Assembly (NCBI RefSeq): GCF_949987515.2
Contig: NC_082694.2
Location: 71,546,080 to 71,610,079, forward strand
Source of the DNA: Delphinus delphis
Lineage: Eukaryota; Chordata; Mammalia; Artiodactyla; Delphinidae
Direction: 5' to 3'
Length of the DNA: 64,000 nucleotides
Shown here piece after piece: positions 11,390 to 24,310 of this stretch. Each line of letters opens with the position of its first letter. Positions within the stretch are counted from its first letter, which is position 1. The notes beneath the pieces were generated by a model. The model saw only the letters and a list, made by a program, of their open reading frames with translations, made no database searches and had not been told where the DNA came from. Position numbers and translations under genes: made by a program.

Positions 11390-11864
11390 TAGCCCTTAAT
11401 TTTTAATCTTACCATTCCTAAAAGAAGGCTGGAAAATAGAGTAGAATTTAGCCACAATCCCATCTCCCAACAAAGAATCTGCCCTTTTAGTCCCCTTAAT
11501 TTGGGGCAGTGGGGAGATGGGGAAACATAGCCTGAAAGAAGAAAATGTTGTATATCTGCAAAAGAAACAACAGCTTTGGATTATTACTTCAAAGTCTTTG
11601 AATCCATATGCTTAAATAACTTCTACTTTTCAGTGTGAGGAGTGCTTGGCTAGTGTGAGGTTGATAATGGGAAAGAATGATCAAGGACGGTGGCAGTGTG
11701 AAACTGCAGAGCCCATACAGATAAGGACCCAGCAGGGTTTGCTCCGACAGTTAGGAGGACACTGATAACTGTTGCTTTATCGTTTTATTTTTGCTTAAAA
11801 TATGTATTTGGACACTTTCTTCACCCCCTCACCCCTCCTCCTTCACACTTAAGAATGACTGCTT

Positions 11865-11930
11865 TTTATAAAGCAGAAACTAACACACCATTGTAAAGCA
11901 ATTATACCCCAATAAAGATGTTAAAAAAAA
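11865..11930 (+). mobile_element. Very short LINE-1 3'-end insertion (66 bp)
   Basis: Only the last ~55 bases of a LINE-1 3' UTR ('CACACCATTGTAAAGCAATT', 'CCAATAAAGATG') and an A tail are present. The flanks AAGAATGACTGCTT at 11851-11864 and 11931-11944 are identical, so this is a genuine, extremely truncated retrotransposition event. Confidence 0.9.
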
Positions 11931-12898
11931 AAGAATGACTGCTTAAATATAAGAATTAAGTAGGTCAAGTTAATAATTTCTCAATTTATGTAACATTAGG
12001 TGACTTTAATTTTAGTAAGTATGAGATACTTTTTGGTGAATATAAGTGAGAACTTCAGGATTAGTGAAGTTTGCTGAGAATGATGCAGGCTGGGAACACT
12101 TGTGTAGCATTCATTCTCTGACTTTGTGGTAAGCCCTAAAAACCGGAATTGTAGAGGAGAAGCCATGGTTAAGACTTGAGATTTAATTTCCCTTACTCTA
12201 TTCACCTCACGAGAAACATTTTAGGCTTTCCCTCTGCTAAAGTTCCAGTGAAATGCTTAGACAACCTGTATTGGAAGGCTTTCCCTCACCACCTCTCCTT
12301 TCTTTTGGTGTCTGGTCTTCATTCCATGATTCTGATTGGAGTTTTTGCCGCCTTCTTCCAGCATACTAGCTCCTACCTCCAGGATCCAGGGTTCCACTGG
12401 GTCCTAGAAAGCTAAGTCACTTGGATGATGGAGATGGAAAGAGCCATTTAGGTTAGAGACAGATAACCCAAAACTTTCTGAACCTACTTTCCAATACCTG
12501 GGTTTTATAGTCTTCATAACCTGGTGGTAATCCCATTTTGAAAAAGTACATGCAGCAGCTCTCTCTTAAATCCATCTTTGCTATTGCTTTCCTCATTAAG
12601 TTGACTTTACCCCATCTTTGTCTTTCCAGGGGCTTCAATGAAAAAAAAATCCCCTCTTGCCACCTTTTCTGCCACCTGCTTTAACTTTCTTTTCTTTTTT
12701 CTCAAACACTGTCTTTCCTCTTTAAAAAGTTAAACCCAATAGAAATCACTTGTAATTCTTGGTATTGAATTAATTCTTTTAGCAAATAATGAGTGTCTAC
12801 ATGCCAGGAACTGGCCCAACCACTGAGAATATAAACAGTGAAAAAAATACACAAAAACCTTGGCCCTTGTGCTACTTTTATTCAAGAAGGGGGAGCAG

Positions 12899-13100
12899 GG
12901 CTTCCCTGGTGACGCAGTCGTTGAGAGTCCGCCTGCTGATGCAGGGGACACAGGTTCGTGCCCCGGTCCGGGAAGATCCCACATGCCACGGAGCGGCTGG
13001 GCCCGTGAGCCATAGCCGCTGAGCCTGTGCGTCCGGAGCCTGTGCTCCACAACGGGAGAGGCCACAACAGTGAGAGGCCCGCGTACCGCAAAAAAAAAAA
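12899..13100 (+). mobile_element. CHR-2-type SINE
   Basis: This is a full compact CHR copy with an A tail. The likely target duplication is AGGGGGAGCAG on the left (ending 12898) and a G-expanded version on the right (ending about 13114). Confidence 0.92.
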
Positions 13101-16100
13101 AGGGGGGGGAGCAGAGACAAAATGTCTAGGAGTTAGAATTTGTTAAGTGCCATGGAGAAAAGTAAGGTAGGAAATGAGGCTAGGGAATGTGTGGGTAGGT
13201 GGGTGAGGGTAAATCGAGAGAAGTAAATTGGCCTCATTCAAAATTATTAAGGAATTCAAGATTGGGGAAGGATTATTGTACACATTTTATGAGTAAATTT
13301 AATAGTATTTCAGGTCATTGTATTTAACAGAAATGTTTATCATTTACTGTTTGGTTTGGACCCAGCAGATCTCTTAATATTTCTATTTTCTAGTAACTTA
13401 AGCCAGAAAACAAAAAACAAAAAACCTCAGGCACAACATGAGCCTAGAGCAGAGATTTATCAAATAGTTTAGAATAGATACCTTAATTTGGTTTTTTCTA
13501 AAAGTGCTATGTTGTGTTTGTTTTAAAATTCTATAGACTTTTTGTTTGTACCATTTTTATTGTGATGAGTAATATCATGTTCCTTGTGTAAAACTGGAAA
13601 GCTACAGGGAAGTTGAAAGAAGAAAATAATAGTCCGTAATTCATATTACCCGGAGAAATGTTCAGTGTTAATATTTTAGTAGATCTCCTTCTAGAAATTT
13701 TTCTTTGGGAAAAATGGAATTATATACTCTGCTTATATAATCTGCTTTTTAGCTTACTAGCATTTATCAAAAACCATGGTTCTACTTTATTATATATTTA
13801 TCTACAATATAATTTTTATTGGCTTGCTACTACGGTATGTTAATAATGTCTAGTATTTATTGTGCATTTACTATATCCTGGTTATCAATACTTTTGAGAC
13901 ACTTTACATATTTTTGCTCATTTAGTCTTCAGACTCTCTATAAGACCTGTTCTTTTATTACTTATTTTACAGCTGAGAAAATTGAGCAAGGACAGGTTTA
14001 GTAATTTTCCCAAGATCCCATAGCCAATAAGTGGCAGCCATAGGTTATGAACTTAGTCTGACTGTATATACTGTGCTCATATCATTGTCTCATATTGGTT
14101 CTCTAACATTAAGGTAGTTTATAGTTTTTTTGTTGTTGATATTTTAAATTGTGCCACAGTTAACATCCTTGTAACCATATCTGTGTTTATGTCTATGATT
14201 ATTTCCTTAGAATAAATTTCTAGTAGTTGCAGTGGTATTGGATCAAAAGGTATGGACACTTCCTAAGGCCCATGTAAATGTATTGCCAAGTTGTCTTCTA
14301 GAAAAACTTGTCAGTACCAAAGTGTTCTCTTACCAGATGTAATCAGTCCTATTCCCCACATCCTCAGAAACACTGGCTTTTTTTTCTTTAATCTAATAAT
14401 TTGATAAAAACCCTTGTTTTAATTTTTCTTTCTCTGAATATTAATAATATTATACTTAAATTTTTTTTTCTTTGAGAAATATTTGTCTTTTTCTCACTTC
14501 ATTGACATGTTCATCTCTTGATTATTTCTAAGAATTCTTTATATATTAAGAATGTTAACTCTTGCTTATAGGTGTAAATTTTTTTCCAAGTTTGTTTCTT
14601 AGTTTTGTAAATTGATTCTTATCAATGATAATGATAATAGCTAACATTTATGTTGTAATCCCCATGTGTAGCACTATTCTAATTCGTTATATTTATTAAC
14701 TCATTTAATTTTTACGACACCCCTGTGATGTAGGTGCTATTATTAGCTCCATTTACAAACCTCTGACATTATGTTTTAAATTTTCAGACAGTTTTTTCTT
14801 CTGTGTCCTTGACCATTTCTGTTCCCAATTCCTAAAAATCTGTTTTCCTAGCCTACTGCGTGATACCTATTGTTTAGTTCTTCATTACTGAGTTTAGGAT
14901 TCATTTCCTCTGGGATTACTCATCTAACAACTTTCTAGTCTTAAGGCAAAGTTAGGTGCCCATCTTCTGTCTTTTCTTTATACCTATAGCACTTACATGC
15001 AATACTCAGTTTTCGTCTTATTCCTCTTGTGTATTCCCTGCGCTTACACATCTTATTATACAGGTGCTATACCTCTGATGACTCCGTAAAGATTTGTTGA
15101 TTTGAATTAAAGGTGCTCATGATGATGTTGGTGATATCAAGAAGGAAATCAACCTTCCCAATATGTAAAATAGAGAAACTTACACTGAGGAACTAACCTT
15201 GGAACTGCGCTTTGAAGGCCCGTGGGGAAGGAGGGAGAGAGGGAGGGCCCAGAGACTAAAACCGAGTGAAAACAGATGTGGAAATTCCCCATTCGGAGAA
15301 CCGCAAGTTATTTAGAGTGATTTTGAGGATTATCAACCTTGCCTCTGGGAAAGCCTGATGAAATAAGTTCTTCTTTCACCCAGCATACCTGGTCTAGTGT
15401 TCAGGATAGTTAAATCTTCCTTCTAGATTTCTTCTGCTGTGAAAGTGTTCAGTTTCTCTTCTGACTTCCCCCGTTTTTCAGTGTGAGGGGACAGGGGAAG
15501 TTGGAGGGTCCTGGTGTAAACTTGGTAAGATCTTGAAATGCCCAGGGAAGTTTGGTGACTTGGTGGGGTAGGCCCACTGGCAGCCTTTGCCTGAAGTAGA
15601 AGCCTTGGGCTTGGGAAGAGAAGGAACCATGCAGCTTTTGTCCGTGGAGACTTGGGTTCCTGCACACCTTTCCCTGGCTGTCAGCACACTGGATAAGATC
15701 TCAACTCCTTTTTTCTCCAGGGTTCATTACGTTTCTGTTCTTCTAGCTTTGATAAGAGACTAAGGGACATTCTGTTGTTCCACTAGCCTAATCTTGAGGT
15801 ATACTGACTGCTGATCTAGAAGAATAAAAAGTGAGCACTTTATATATTAACAACGTAATTTATTTGTCATTTAATTTGATATTTTTTCAAATTCCTTTCC
15901 TCTTTATGTCTCATCATGTAACTGAAACTTTTTTTCATTATGAAAATAATGCATGCTGATTGAAGAAACTTTGTAAAATAGAGGGAGAAAAAGTAGGAGA
16001 AAAAAGTTATTCCAAGTCCAACAACCAATGACAACCATATTTTGGTGTCTCCCATCCACCCTCTCTTTTCTCTTTGTTTTTGCATATATATTTTTGTACA

Positions 16101-18127
16101 TGTTTTACAATACAACACTGTAGTTAGGAACATGGCTTGTGCTGTCTGGGGTTTTAGTTCCAACTTAGCCTTTCATTAGCTTTGTGAGTGTAACAGTCTC
16201 ACTAAGCCTCAGTTTTCTTTTCTTTAAAAAGTGGAGATTTCCTAATAATATTTATCCCTAGAGTTGTTATGAGGATGAAGAGATAATGTATGTTTAGTGT
16301 GACCATCTCATAATGACTTTTCAATAAATGTAACAATAATAATCGGACCTGTCTTTTGGTTAGGTCAGCTGGGGCTACTCTGGGCTGTGGTTGCAGGGAG
16401 GGGGGTGAGTCAGGGGTACTGTACCTTTCTTTTCTGAAATAATTAAATTTTAACTTCAAACTATTTTTTTTAATATTCTCAAGGGGCCTATGGAAATGTT
16501 TACACTGAGACCTCCTTTAAAGTGTGATTTATCTTGGGCTAGCCTCACAGTGGGTGAGTGGTCCTGGGCCTCAGACTTCTAGGATGGCCCTGATAGTGAG
16601 GATATCAGTGATAATGAGATAACAGTGACAACAAGTAAAGACCTGAGTGTCAGGCTTGGTATTTGGTAAGTATTCAGTGATCGTTAGCCGCTGTTATTTT
16701 TAATAATGATAAATACACATTTATAGTATATCATAGGTTATAAGAGCATAACCAGTTTCCAGGTTATTATATGGTCTAGCTGAAATTGTTTATTAAAAAG
16801 TAGGTTATTGAGATATAATTTACATATCATTATGAATTTAAGTGGCACCATAATACTTGGCTCAGTGTGTCCTCCTATTATTGGATGCTTATATTATTTC
16901 CAATTTTTTTGTGTAGTAACTAATAATAACTGCAGTGAATATCATTGTAAGTAAAGTCTTTCCCACATTTATTATTATTTGCTTATGACAGATTTCCAGA
17001 AATGAAATTATTGACTTACAGGATAAGAACGTTGTTAGGATTCTTGCTGTATATTTTCACACTGCCTTCTGAAGAGCTCTACCAGTTTGCACCCCCATGA
17101 GTATGTCTGTAGTACTCATCTCTTCTCATGTTTGCTAGCCCTGACTACTGTCTAGTGTCTGTTGTTGTGGGGTTTTTTTAATAAGTTTATAAGGAGAAAC
17201 AAAAGAGAACTTCATTTGTATTTTCTTGATTATTAGTGATGTTAACATTTATTAGCCAGTTTTATTTCCTCTTTGGAAAATTGTCTGTTTATTTGTTTTC
17301 ATTATTTTAGTAGTTCTCTGTATATTAAAAATAATGGCTGTCATATTTGTTGTGATTTTTTTCCAATTGTATATCTTTTAATTTTTTTTCAACAGAAGTT
17401 TAAAATACTTATATAAATGAATTTTTACTATTTCCTTTGTGTTTTCTTGCATGGCTTCAAAACTTAGAAAGTTATCTTTATTTCAGAGAGGTGATATTTT
17501 ACTTGAAGGTGAAGAATCTACCTGAATTTTTTCCCTCTGTACTTCTCATTCAAGTAAATAATTTTGCTTTAATATTTAGTCCTGATAGAAGAGAATAGAC
17601 CAAATAACCAGCACCCCCAGCCCTCCCCTTACAGCAATGCAGGCTGAGTCACAAGCTATTCTTAGATGTTTTTTCCCCCTTCGTGTGGGTGAATTGTCTT
17701 GTTCAGTGTTGTTGACTAATTCTTCTAAAATTGGTTTAATTTAAATCTTTGATATTATTGGAGCGCTAGCTACTTCAGTATTAGTTTACCATTCCAGTTC
17801 TTTTTTTGCCCCGTTTATTGGTTGATTCTTTGTGGGCTAAACTTAACATTTAAAAGTCCAAACTTACAATTTATATTCAGACATCTTAAACTGAAGATGC
17901 TAAGTTGAAGAACTAGAACTAAGAACTAAGTTTGTATAGAACAATTCTCTTTTTGAAGTTTTTGAGTCTCAACATGCTTTGTGTATTTGGGGCCCTAAGC
18001 CTCTCGGTAGAAATAGTGGTCACCTTTTATTCAAATATAATCAATATTTGTAAGAAAAACATGTCCTTTTTATTAGTAATTGGTACAACTGTGGTTTGTT
18101 ATACCAGTTCAGCGAAATCAAGCCAAC
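13101..18127. other. Intron 1: old repeats and single-copy sequence
   Basis: I see antisense MIR-like cores at about 13850-14075 and 14635-14770, and a sense MIR at about 16120-16345. Old L1 3' end-like sequence runs antisense near 14090-14600 and 16795-17400 ('TTGAGATATAATTTACATAT'). The stretch 15100-16050 has nothing I recognise. I see no exon. Confidence 0.5.
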
Positions 18128-18129
18128 TA

Positions 18130-19102
18130 CAGTAGATCCCCCACATACGAATGAACTCCGTTCTGAGAGCGTGTTCGTAAGTCCAATATGTTCCTAAGTC
18201 CAACAAAATTAGCCTAGGTACCAAACTAACACATTGGCTATATAGTACTGTACTGTAATAGGTTTATAATACTTTTCACACAAACAATACATAAAAAACA
18301 AACAAAATAAAGAAACATGTTTAATATTACAGTACAGTACCTTGACAAATACAGTAGGACAATACAACAGCTGGCATACAGGGGCTGGCATCAAGTGAAC
18401 AGGCAAGGAGAGTTACTGACTGGAGGAGGGAGAGGAGGTGGGAGATGGTAGAGCTGAAGGATCATCAGCAATAGGAGAAGGAGGGCAAGTTGCAATTTCA
18501 CCCATGCCTGAAGTTGATGGCACAGGTTCTGGTTCCTTGCTGGATTCAGTTCTGTCTACCCTCGTGAAAAAAACGATCCAGTGATGTTTGGGTAGTAGCT
18601 CTTTTTTTCTCGTCATAGATGACACGGTAGCACTGGATCGCATTCTGAACTGCTGCTGCAACCTTCATGTATGATTCTACGTTCAGGTCCTGTGCATCAA
18701 AAACTAACTGCCTCCTCAAATAAAGAAAATCCCCTTGCCACTTCCTGTGTCATGAATCTCTTCGGTTCTTCAGTCACTACTTCTTCCTCTTGTCGCTCCA
18801 CTCTCTCAATTATTTTCACTTCTGTTTCCATCGGTATCGCTTGGCGCTTCTTAGCAGTACCAGCTACGTCAGTGCTGCTTTTACGCTTTCTTCCGGACAT
18901 GGTGGGCTTGAAATAAAGATACTGTACTAGTGAACTCTATACAGTACTGTACAGTAGAGTACACAAAAGCACAACCACTTGTAGAGGATGCACGCACGTG
19001 ACAGTGTACACCCGGCATGTGAACTAACGTGATTGGACATGCGAACACATGTTCATATCTGAAAGTTTGCAACTTGAAGGTTCATATGTAGGGGACTGAC
19101 TG
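18130..19102 (-). mobile_element. Internally deleted Tigger (pogo-type) DNA transposon
   Basis: The element is 973 bp with TA on both sides (18128-18129 and 19103-19104) and matching inverted ends, CAGTAGATCCCCCACATACG and, read in reverse, CAGTCAGTCCCCTACATATG. On the minus strand a transposase start is readable from 18900 (MSGRKRKSSTDVAGTAKKRQ), but after about 36 residues it jumps to acidic C-terminal sequence. A second frame ending near 18413 carries the proline/serine-rich tail. The helix-turn-helix remainder and the whole DDE catalytic core are missing, so it could only have moved in trans. Confidence 0.88.
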
Positions 19103-19129
19103 TATTATAGTTGAAAATCATGTTGAAAT

Positions 19130-20420
19130 AATAGTAGTAATAGCCATCATTTATGATCGCCTTGTGTGTGCCAGTTGCTTTACAGACGTGATAGCTGAGC
19201 CTTAAAAAAGCCTGGCATTATCCACATTTATAGGTTAGGAAATTGAAGCTATGTCATGTGGAAGTCTACTAAACTAAGAAGTAACTGCCCTGGGATTAGA
19301 GCTCAATTGGTTGATCTGCTTTCAAAGTTCAAGTTCCAGACTGTCAACTTGCTTGTCCTCAGTGCAGTTGAAAGGATGCTAATCTCTGAGTCAAAGCATT
19401 TGTGTTTATTAAAGGATATTTTAGTACCTACCATGTGGCTGACTGCTGAGCACTAGGTATATGAAGATGAAGAGACATTCACAGGAACTCACAGTCTAAT
19501 AGAGGTGGGCAGGAATGAAAACAAAGGTTACATTACTAGTTGGTATGTAGTTTAATGGAGATATATACAGGATAAAATGAGAATGTGGCAAAGAAAGCTT
19601 TTGTAGGTAGAAGTGTCACTGAGAAGGTAGGTAGTTACACAGATTCAGGGAGAGAGGGAATAGGAATAAGATGGGGCAGAGGTGGAAGGGGAAGGTATTC
19701 CAAGAGTGGAAAAGTAGGCAGAAGATAAACCCTAAAACACCTTGTATGCCATGTGAAGATCAGATTTTTTAAAAAAAAAATCAGATTTATTGAGATATAA
19801 TTCATAAACCATAAAATTCACCCTTTTTAAGTTTACAGCTCTATGGTTTTTATTAGAGTCACAGAATTGCACAAGCATCATCACAAATTTTAGAACATTT
19901 TCATCATCTAAAAGAACCCCCTATACCTATTAGCAGCCTCTCTCCGTTTCCCTCCAATACCCCAAGCTCTAGGGAACCACTGATCTGCTTTCTGTCTCTT
20001 ATGAATTTGCCTATTCTGGACACCTCATATAAATGAGAAAATAGAATATGTGGTCTTTTGTGACTAGCTTCTTTCACTTACCATAGTGTTTTTAAAGTGC
20101 ATCCATGTTGTAGCACGTGTCAGTAATTAGTTCCTTTTTATGGCCAAAGGTTCCATTGTGTGGGTATACCACATTTGTTTATCCATTCATCAGTTGATGG
20201 ACATTTGGGTTGTTTCCACTTTTGGCTATTATAAATAATGCTGCTGTGAGCATTCGTGTACAAGTTTTTGTATGGACATAGGTTTATGTTTTTATTTCTC
20301 CTGAGTTCATACCTAGGGGTGGAATTGCTGAGTTTTATGGTAACCTATGTTTAACATTTTGAGGAACTGCCAAATTGTTTTTGAAAGCAGCTAAATCATT
20401 TTACATTCTCACCAGCAAGG
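19130..20420. other. Intron 1: MIR, L2 and old L1 in series
   Basis: There is an antisense MIR core at about 19130-19330, L2-like sequence in sense at about 19390-19745 ('CACTAGGTATATGAAGATG'), and an old antisense L1 3' end at about 19785-20420 ('TTATTGAGATATAATTCATA', 'CTTTTTATGGCC'). All are degenerate. Confidence 0.6.
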
Positions 20421-22069
20421 TATGAGGGATCCAATTTAATAGGAGATTAGATTTTATACTATTGGTGAGCAGAATCACAGAATCACAGTGGTTGAAAATT
20501 ATTGGATTCTGTTGCTGCTTCCCAGATAAGTTCAAGACATATGCTAGGTCGGAAGGCTTTTTTCTGATGAATGAAAGTAAAATGCAAGTCATTTCCTCAA
20601 TTCTTGGGGGCTATTGTTATTCCGTTTACAGTCTTTGATTTTTATGTATTCCTATAGGCTACTTATAATCTGAGTTATTAAGGATTACTGAAATTTAGTG
20701 TTCATAAACTAAAACTAGCCAATTTCTAGAGCTTCCTGAGGTTTCTTAGTTTTCTTCTAAGAAATCTGTTAACTCTACAAAACTTTGGCAGCACTGAATT
20801 GAATTGAAAAATTCCTACTATGCACGCCCACACTGATGGATACTATTTTCATTGCATCATTGGATTGTCTTGAGTTTGATTTGGTTCCCGTTTCTGCTAC
20901 TCTTGAATTAACTGTAATTAAAGACTTATGTTAGATTTATTTTTGTTGACCATTTTGCTCTTGTGTAACTGTTTCATTGCTATAATTTCTTCATCATGGT
21001 GTTATTTTTCTACTGGAAAATAGGAGCAAGTGGCTAGGTTGGATCTCTTGTTCCACTTAGGTGGGCCATGGTTAGAATAGTTTGAGAATGAATGGACTAC
21101 ATAATTGGACAGATTCTTTTTCACTCTATCCCACTCTAATAATTTTTTTAAATGGGTATTAGTGTACATTTAATTAAGGGTCTTAACTATGGACTACATG
21201 AATCTCTGAAAGTCCACAGATTGGCTTTGGAAGCCTGAAACCTTTGAAATTGTATGCCACATTTTGTGCATTTGTGTTTTTTTCCGAGAGAAACTGGGTT
21301 TGCCGAATTTCTTTAAAAAAAAAAAAGTCCATGACCCCTCAAAATTAAAGAATTCAGATGGGTGAAGAGAATTTGTAAATTTGTGATTTGAAGTATTGGG
21401 GAAAGTGAGACCTTACTTTGGTTAGGTGTTGCTGTTCAGTGATAGATGTTTTCTGGATACACTTTTTTTTAAAGTGTGACTCATTCCATGTTAGAATATC
21501 TCTATTTTATTCTTCCCTGGTAATTTTTGTCCCTGTCAGAACTTGGAGTTTGCCTTTAAAGTCCTCATTGCATATTTATTCATATTCACTTTCTTGAATG
21601 ATTGGGATGTTCTATTTAAGAGTGTTATTTTTGCTGCAGTGATTGCATGCTTTACTTGAAATGTATTGATATTTTAAAACAAGAGTTAATTGGCTTGCCA
21701 GAGTAAGAAAATGGATGAATGCTTTTCTATCCATTGGCCACTAGTTTTTCTTTCCTTTACTCTCTTGTTCTGTTTGTGTTTTGGTGGAGATTGGAATTTA
21801 CCAGTAACCGGTAGAAGCTCTCCCATGTGGACCCTGCTCTGGTGTGGCATCAGTTTGGATTCAGTCTCTTTAGGCCTCTGCAGTATGGTGTGTGTGGAGT
21901 ATACTTTTCCTGTTTTAGCACTGGATGTAGCATGGTTGGATTTGAGATGAGGTTGGTAATTTCAGATAAATGTTTTTGGTAAAACAGACTTGTTACTTAA
22001 TATTGTTTAAAATAGACGAAGAAATTGACGAGGGAGAGGCTCTGGGTGATTGATATTGGCTATAGGGTT
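20421..22069. other. Intron 1: single-copy stretch, nothing recognised
   Basis: I can name no repeat or exon. An 86-codon frame at 21690-21950 has no recognisable domain, and I do not consider it a gene. Confidence 0.5.
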
Positions 22070-22087
22070 AAAAGATGATGTAGTGTA

Positions 22088-22287
22088 GGGCTTCCCTGGT
22101 GGTGCAGTGGTTGAAGGTCCACCTGTCGGTGCGGGGGACGCGGGTTTGTGCCCCGGTCCGGGAGGATCCCACGTGCTGCAGAGCGGCTGCACCCGTGGGC
22201 CATGGCCGCTGAGCCTGCGCGTCCGGAGCCTGTGCTCCACAGCGGGAGAGGCCGCGGCGGTGAGAGGCCCACGTACCGCAAAAAAAA
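22088..22287 (+). mobile_element. CHR-2-type SINE with 18-bp target duplication
   Basis: This is a complete compact CHR copy. AAAAGATGATGTAGTGTA is repeated perfectly at 22070-22087 and 22288-22305. The internal sequence has more G and C than other copies (GTGCGGGGGACGCGGG). Confidence 0.95.
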
Positions 22288-22305
22288 AAAAGATGATGTA
22301 GTGTA

Positions 22306-24310
22306 ATACCAATATATTTGGTCATTGTCCCTGATTCCTGGCACAGAGCTCCTAAAACCTTTGGAATTCCCTGAGTGATAGGAAATCTGCTTTCCATCAT
22401 ACATGAGCTTATGTTAATGAGGTGACTGAGAGGGGCACCCCTAGATAGCCTCAGCATAAGGCTGAACAACCAGAGAGACCTAGAGGATTAGAGAGTGGGA
22501 ATTTTCAGCCCCACTCACCAACCTCCAGGAAGAGGAGGTAGGTGCTAGAGTTTGAACTGTTTATACACACGCACACACACCCATATGTAATTTTTACGTA
22601 GTTGTAATCATAGTGTAGATTTTTGTCTACACGTTACATGGAAGAATTTTTTTTATGTGTTGTTTCATAATTTTCATAAGTTTTAATGGTTGTGATGTTT
22701 TTATCTAGTAGTAGGCTACGATTTATTAACCATACTCCTGTTCTCAGATGTTTAGGTTGTTTCAAGTTTTTTGCTATTATAAATAAAACTGTTATGAATA
22801 TTATTATTTAGTGAATGTATAATAAACGTTTATTATACATTTCCCTCAAGAGGTTTTCTTCTAATCCTTGACATGTGCTAACAATTTTGAATATTTGTAT
22901 CCTATTCTAGAATTTTGTATTTTTTAGAAACACATTGTATCATAAACGTTAGCTATCTACTGTGGCCTTGAAATTATCATTTGTAAATAGACGTATATTA
23001 TTCTAAGTTAATATAACTTTATTTTCTTGTTCCTTTCTCTGTTAGATAAATTACCTTATTTGTATTTTTTTTTCTACTGTTGATGACACTGTGATATGCA
23101 TCTTTGCATTCTGTTTTCCTCCTTTGGATTATTTTCTTAAGATAAGTTCTTACAAATGGGCCAAGTGGGGTATTTTGTTTTGGATGACTGTTGCCAAAGT
23201 TAAAGGCACATATTTTACCTTAAACCTTCTACTTCTGTGGTATTTGCCTTCTTTAAAAAATGGATACACTTTTCTTTTTGGACAGTTTAAAATTTACAGG
23301 AAAAATTGAGCAGATAGTACAGAGTTTCCCATATACCCTTCTACTCATTATTGGTAAATTAGTACAATACATTTGTTACAATTAATGAACCAATGTTGGT
23401 ACATTATTATTAACTAAAGTCCATGCTTTATTTACTTTTCCTTAGTTTTTACCTAATGTCCTTTTTGTGTTCCAGGATCCCATACCATAGTACATTTAAT
23501 TGTCATGGCTCCTTAGGCTCCTCTTGGCTGTGAATGTTACTCAAACTTTACTTGTTTCTGATGACTTTGACAGTTTAGAGGGGTACTGGTTAGGTATATT
23601 GTAGTATGCTGATGTTTTTGTCATGAGACAAACAACCATGGACCAAGCAGGCAAATGAACCAGACGTATTCATTGCAATATAAATTTACCAAAATGAATA
23701 TGTTTCTTGTATACCAAAAATATATAAAGTTAGTATGTCATTTTTACTATAACCATAAAATACCTAGAAATAAAGGAGATAAGAGGCGGGATCTACTGAA
23801 GGATGCAAAAATACGCATCTGAGAATAGCCTCAAAAATTATGAAAAAATAGGATAGTGAGTAGAGAGGGATTTGCATATTCAAACACTATGGTAATTAGA
23901 ACCCTGAGATAGGAGTACACAGGAAGACCCTCAGAACAGAAATATAGGCTGTGAGTAAACTTAGTGTATAAGAAAAGAGATGCATTTTAGATCAATTAGG
24001 AAAAGCAAATTATTTCATAAATGGTCTCAGAAAAAGTGACAGACATCACTAGTGCAAGAGTGGAGAAAATAATTTAGACTCATATTTGTCTTTCCGCTCT
24101 AAAATAAAAATCCAGATAGATCAAATATATAAATTTGGAAAAATATACAGGTACTAGAAGAAAATTTGGGCAATTTTCTGATGTGAGACAGGCCTTTCTT
24201 AGCATGATAGCGTACTCAGTAGTCATAAAGGAAAAGATTGACAAAAAAGGTATAACAAAGTTGGTACAACAACAAACTGGATAAAAAGTATTTGTAACAT
24301 GTTACAAGTC
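22306..24310. other. Intron 1: old L1 relics on both strands
   Basis: Antisense L1 3' sequence runs at about 22600-23280 and 23265-23620 ('TACAGAGTTTCCCATATACC'). A sense ORF2-like remnant runs at about 23650-24310 ('TACTAGAAGAAAATTTGGGC'). No frame survives. Confidence 0.55.

Noticed and set aside
22007..22469. Small proteins of 60-130 residues rich in WASPVAEHRL/HGSRAQPL-like phrases, seen at many places
   Set aside because: All are translations of CHR-2 SINE copies in various frames, so the similarity between them is repeat identity and not a gene family.
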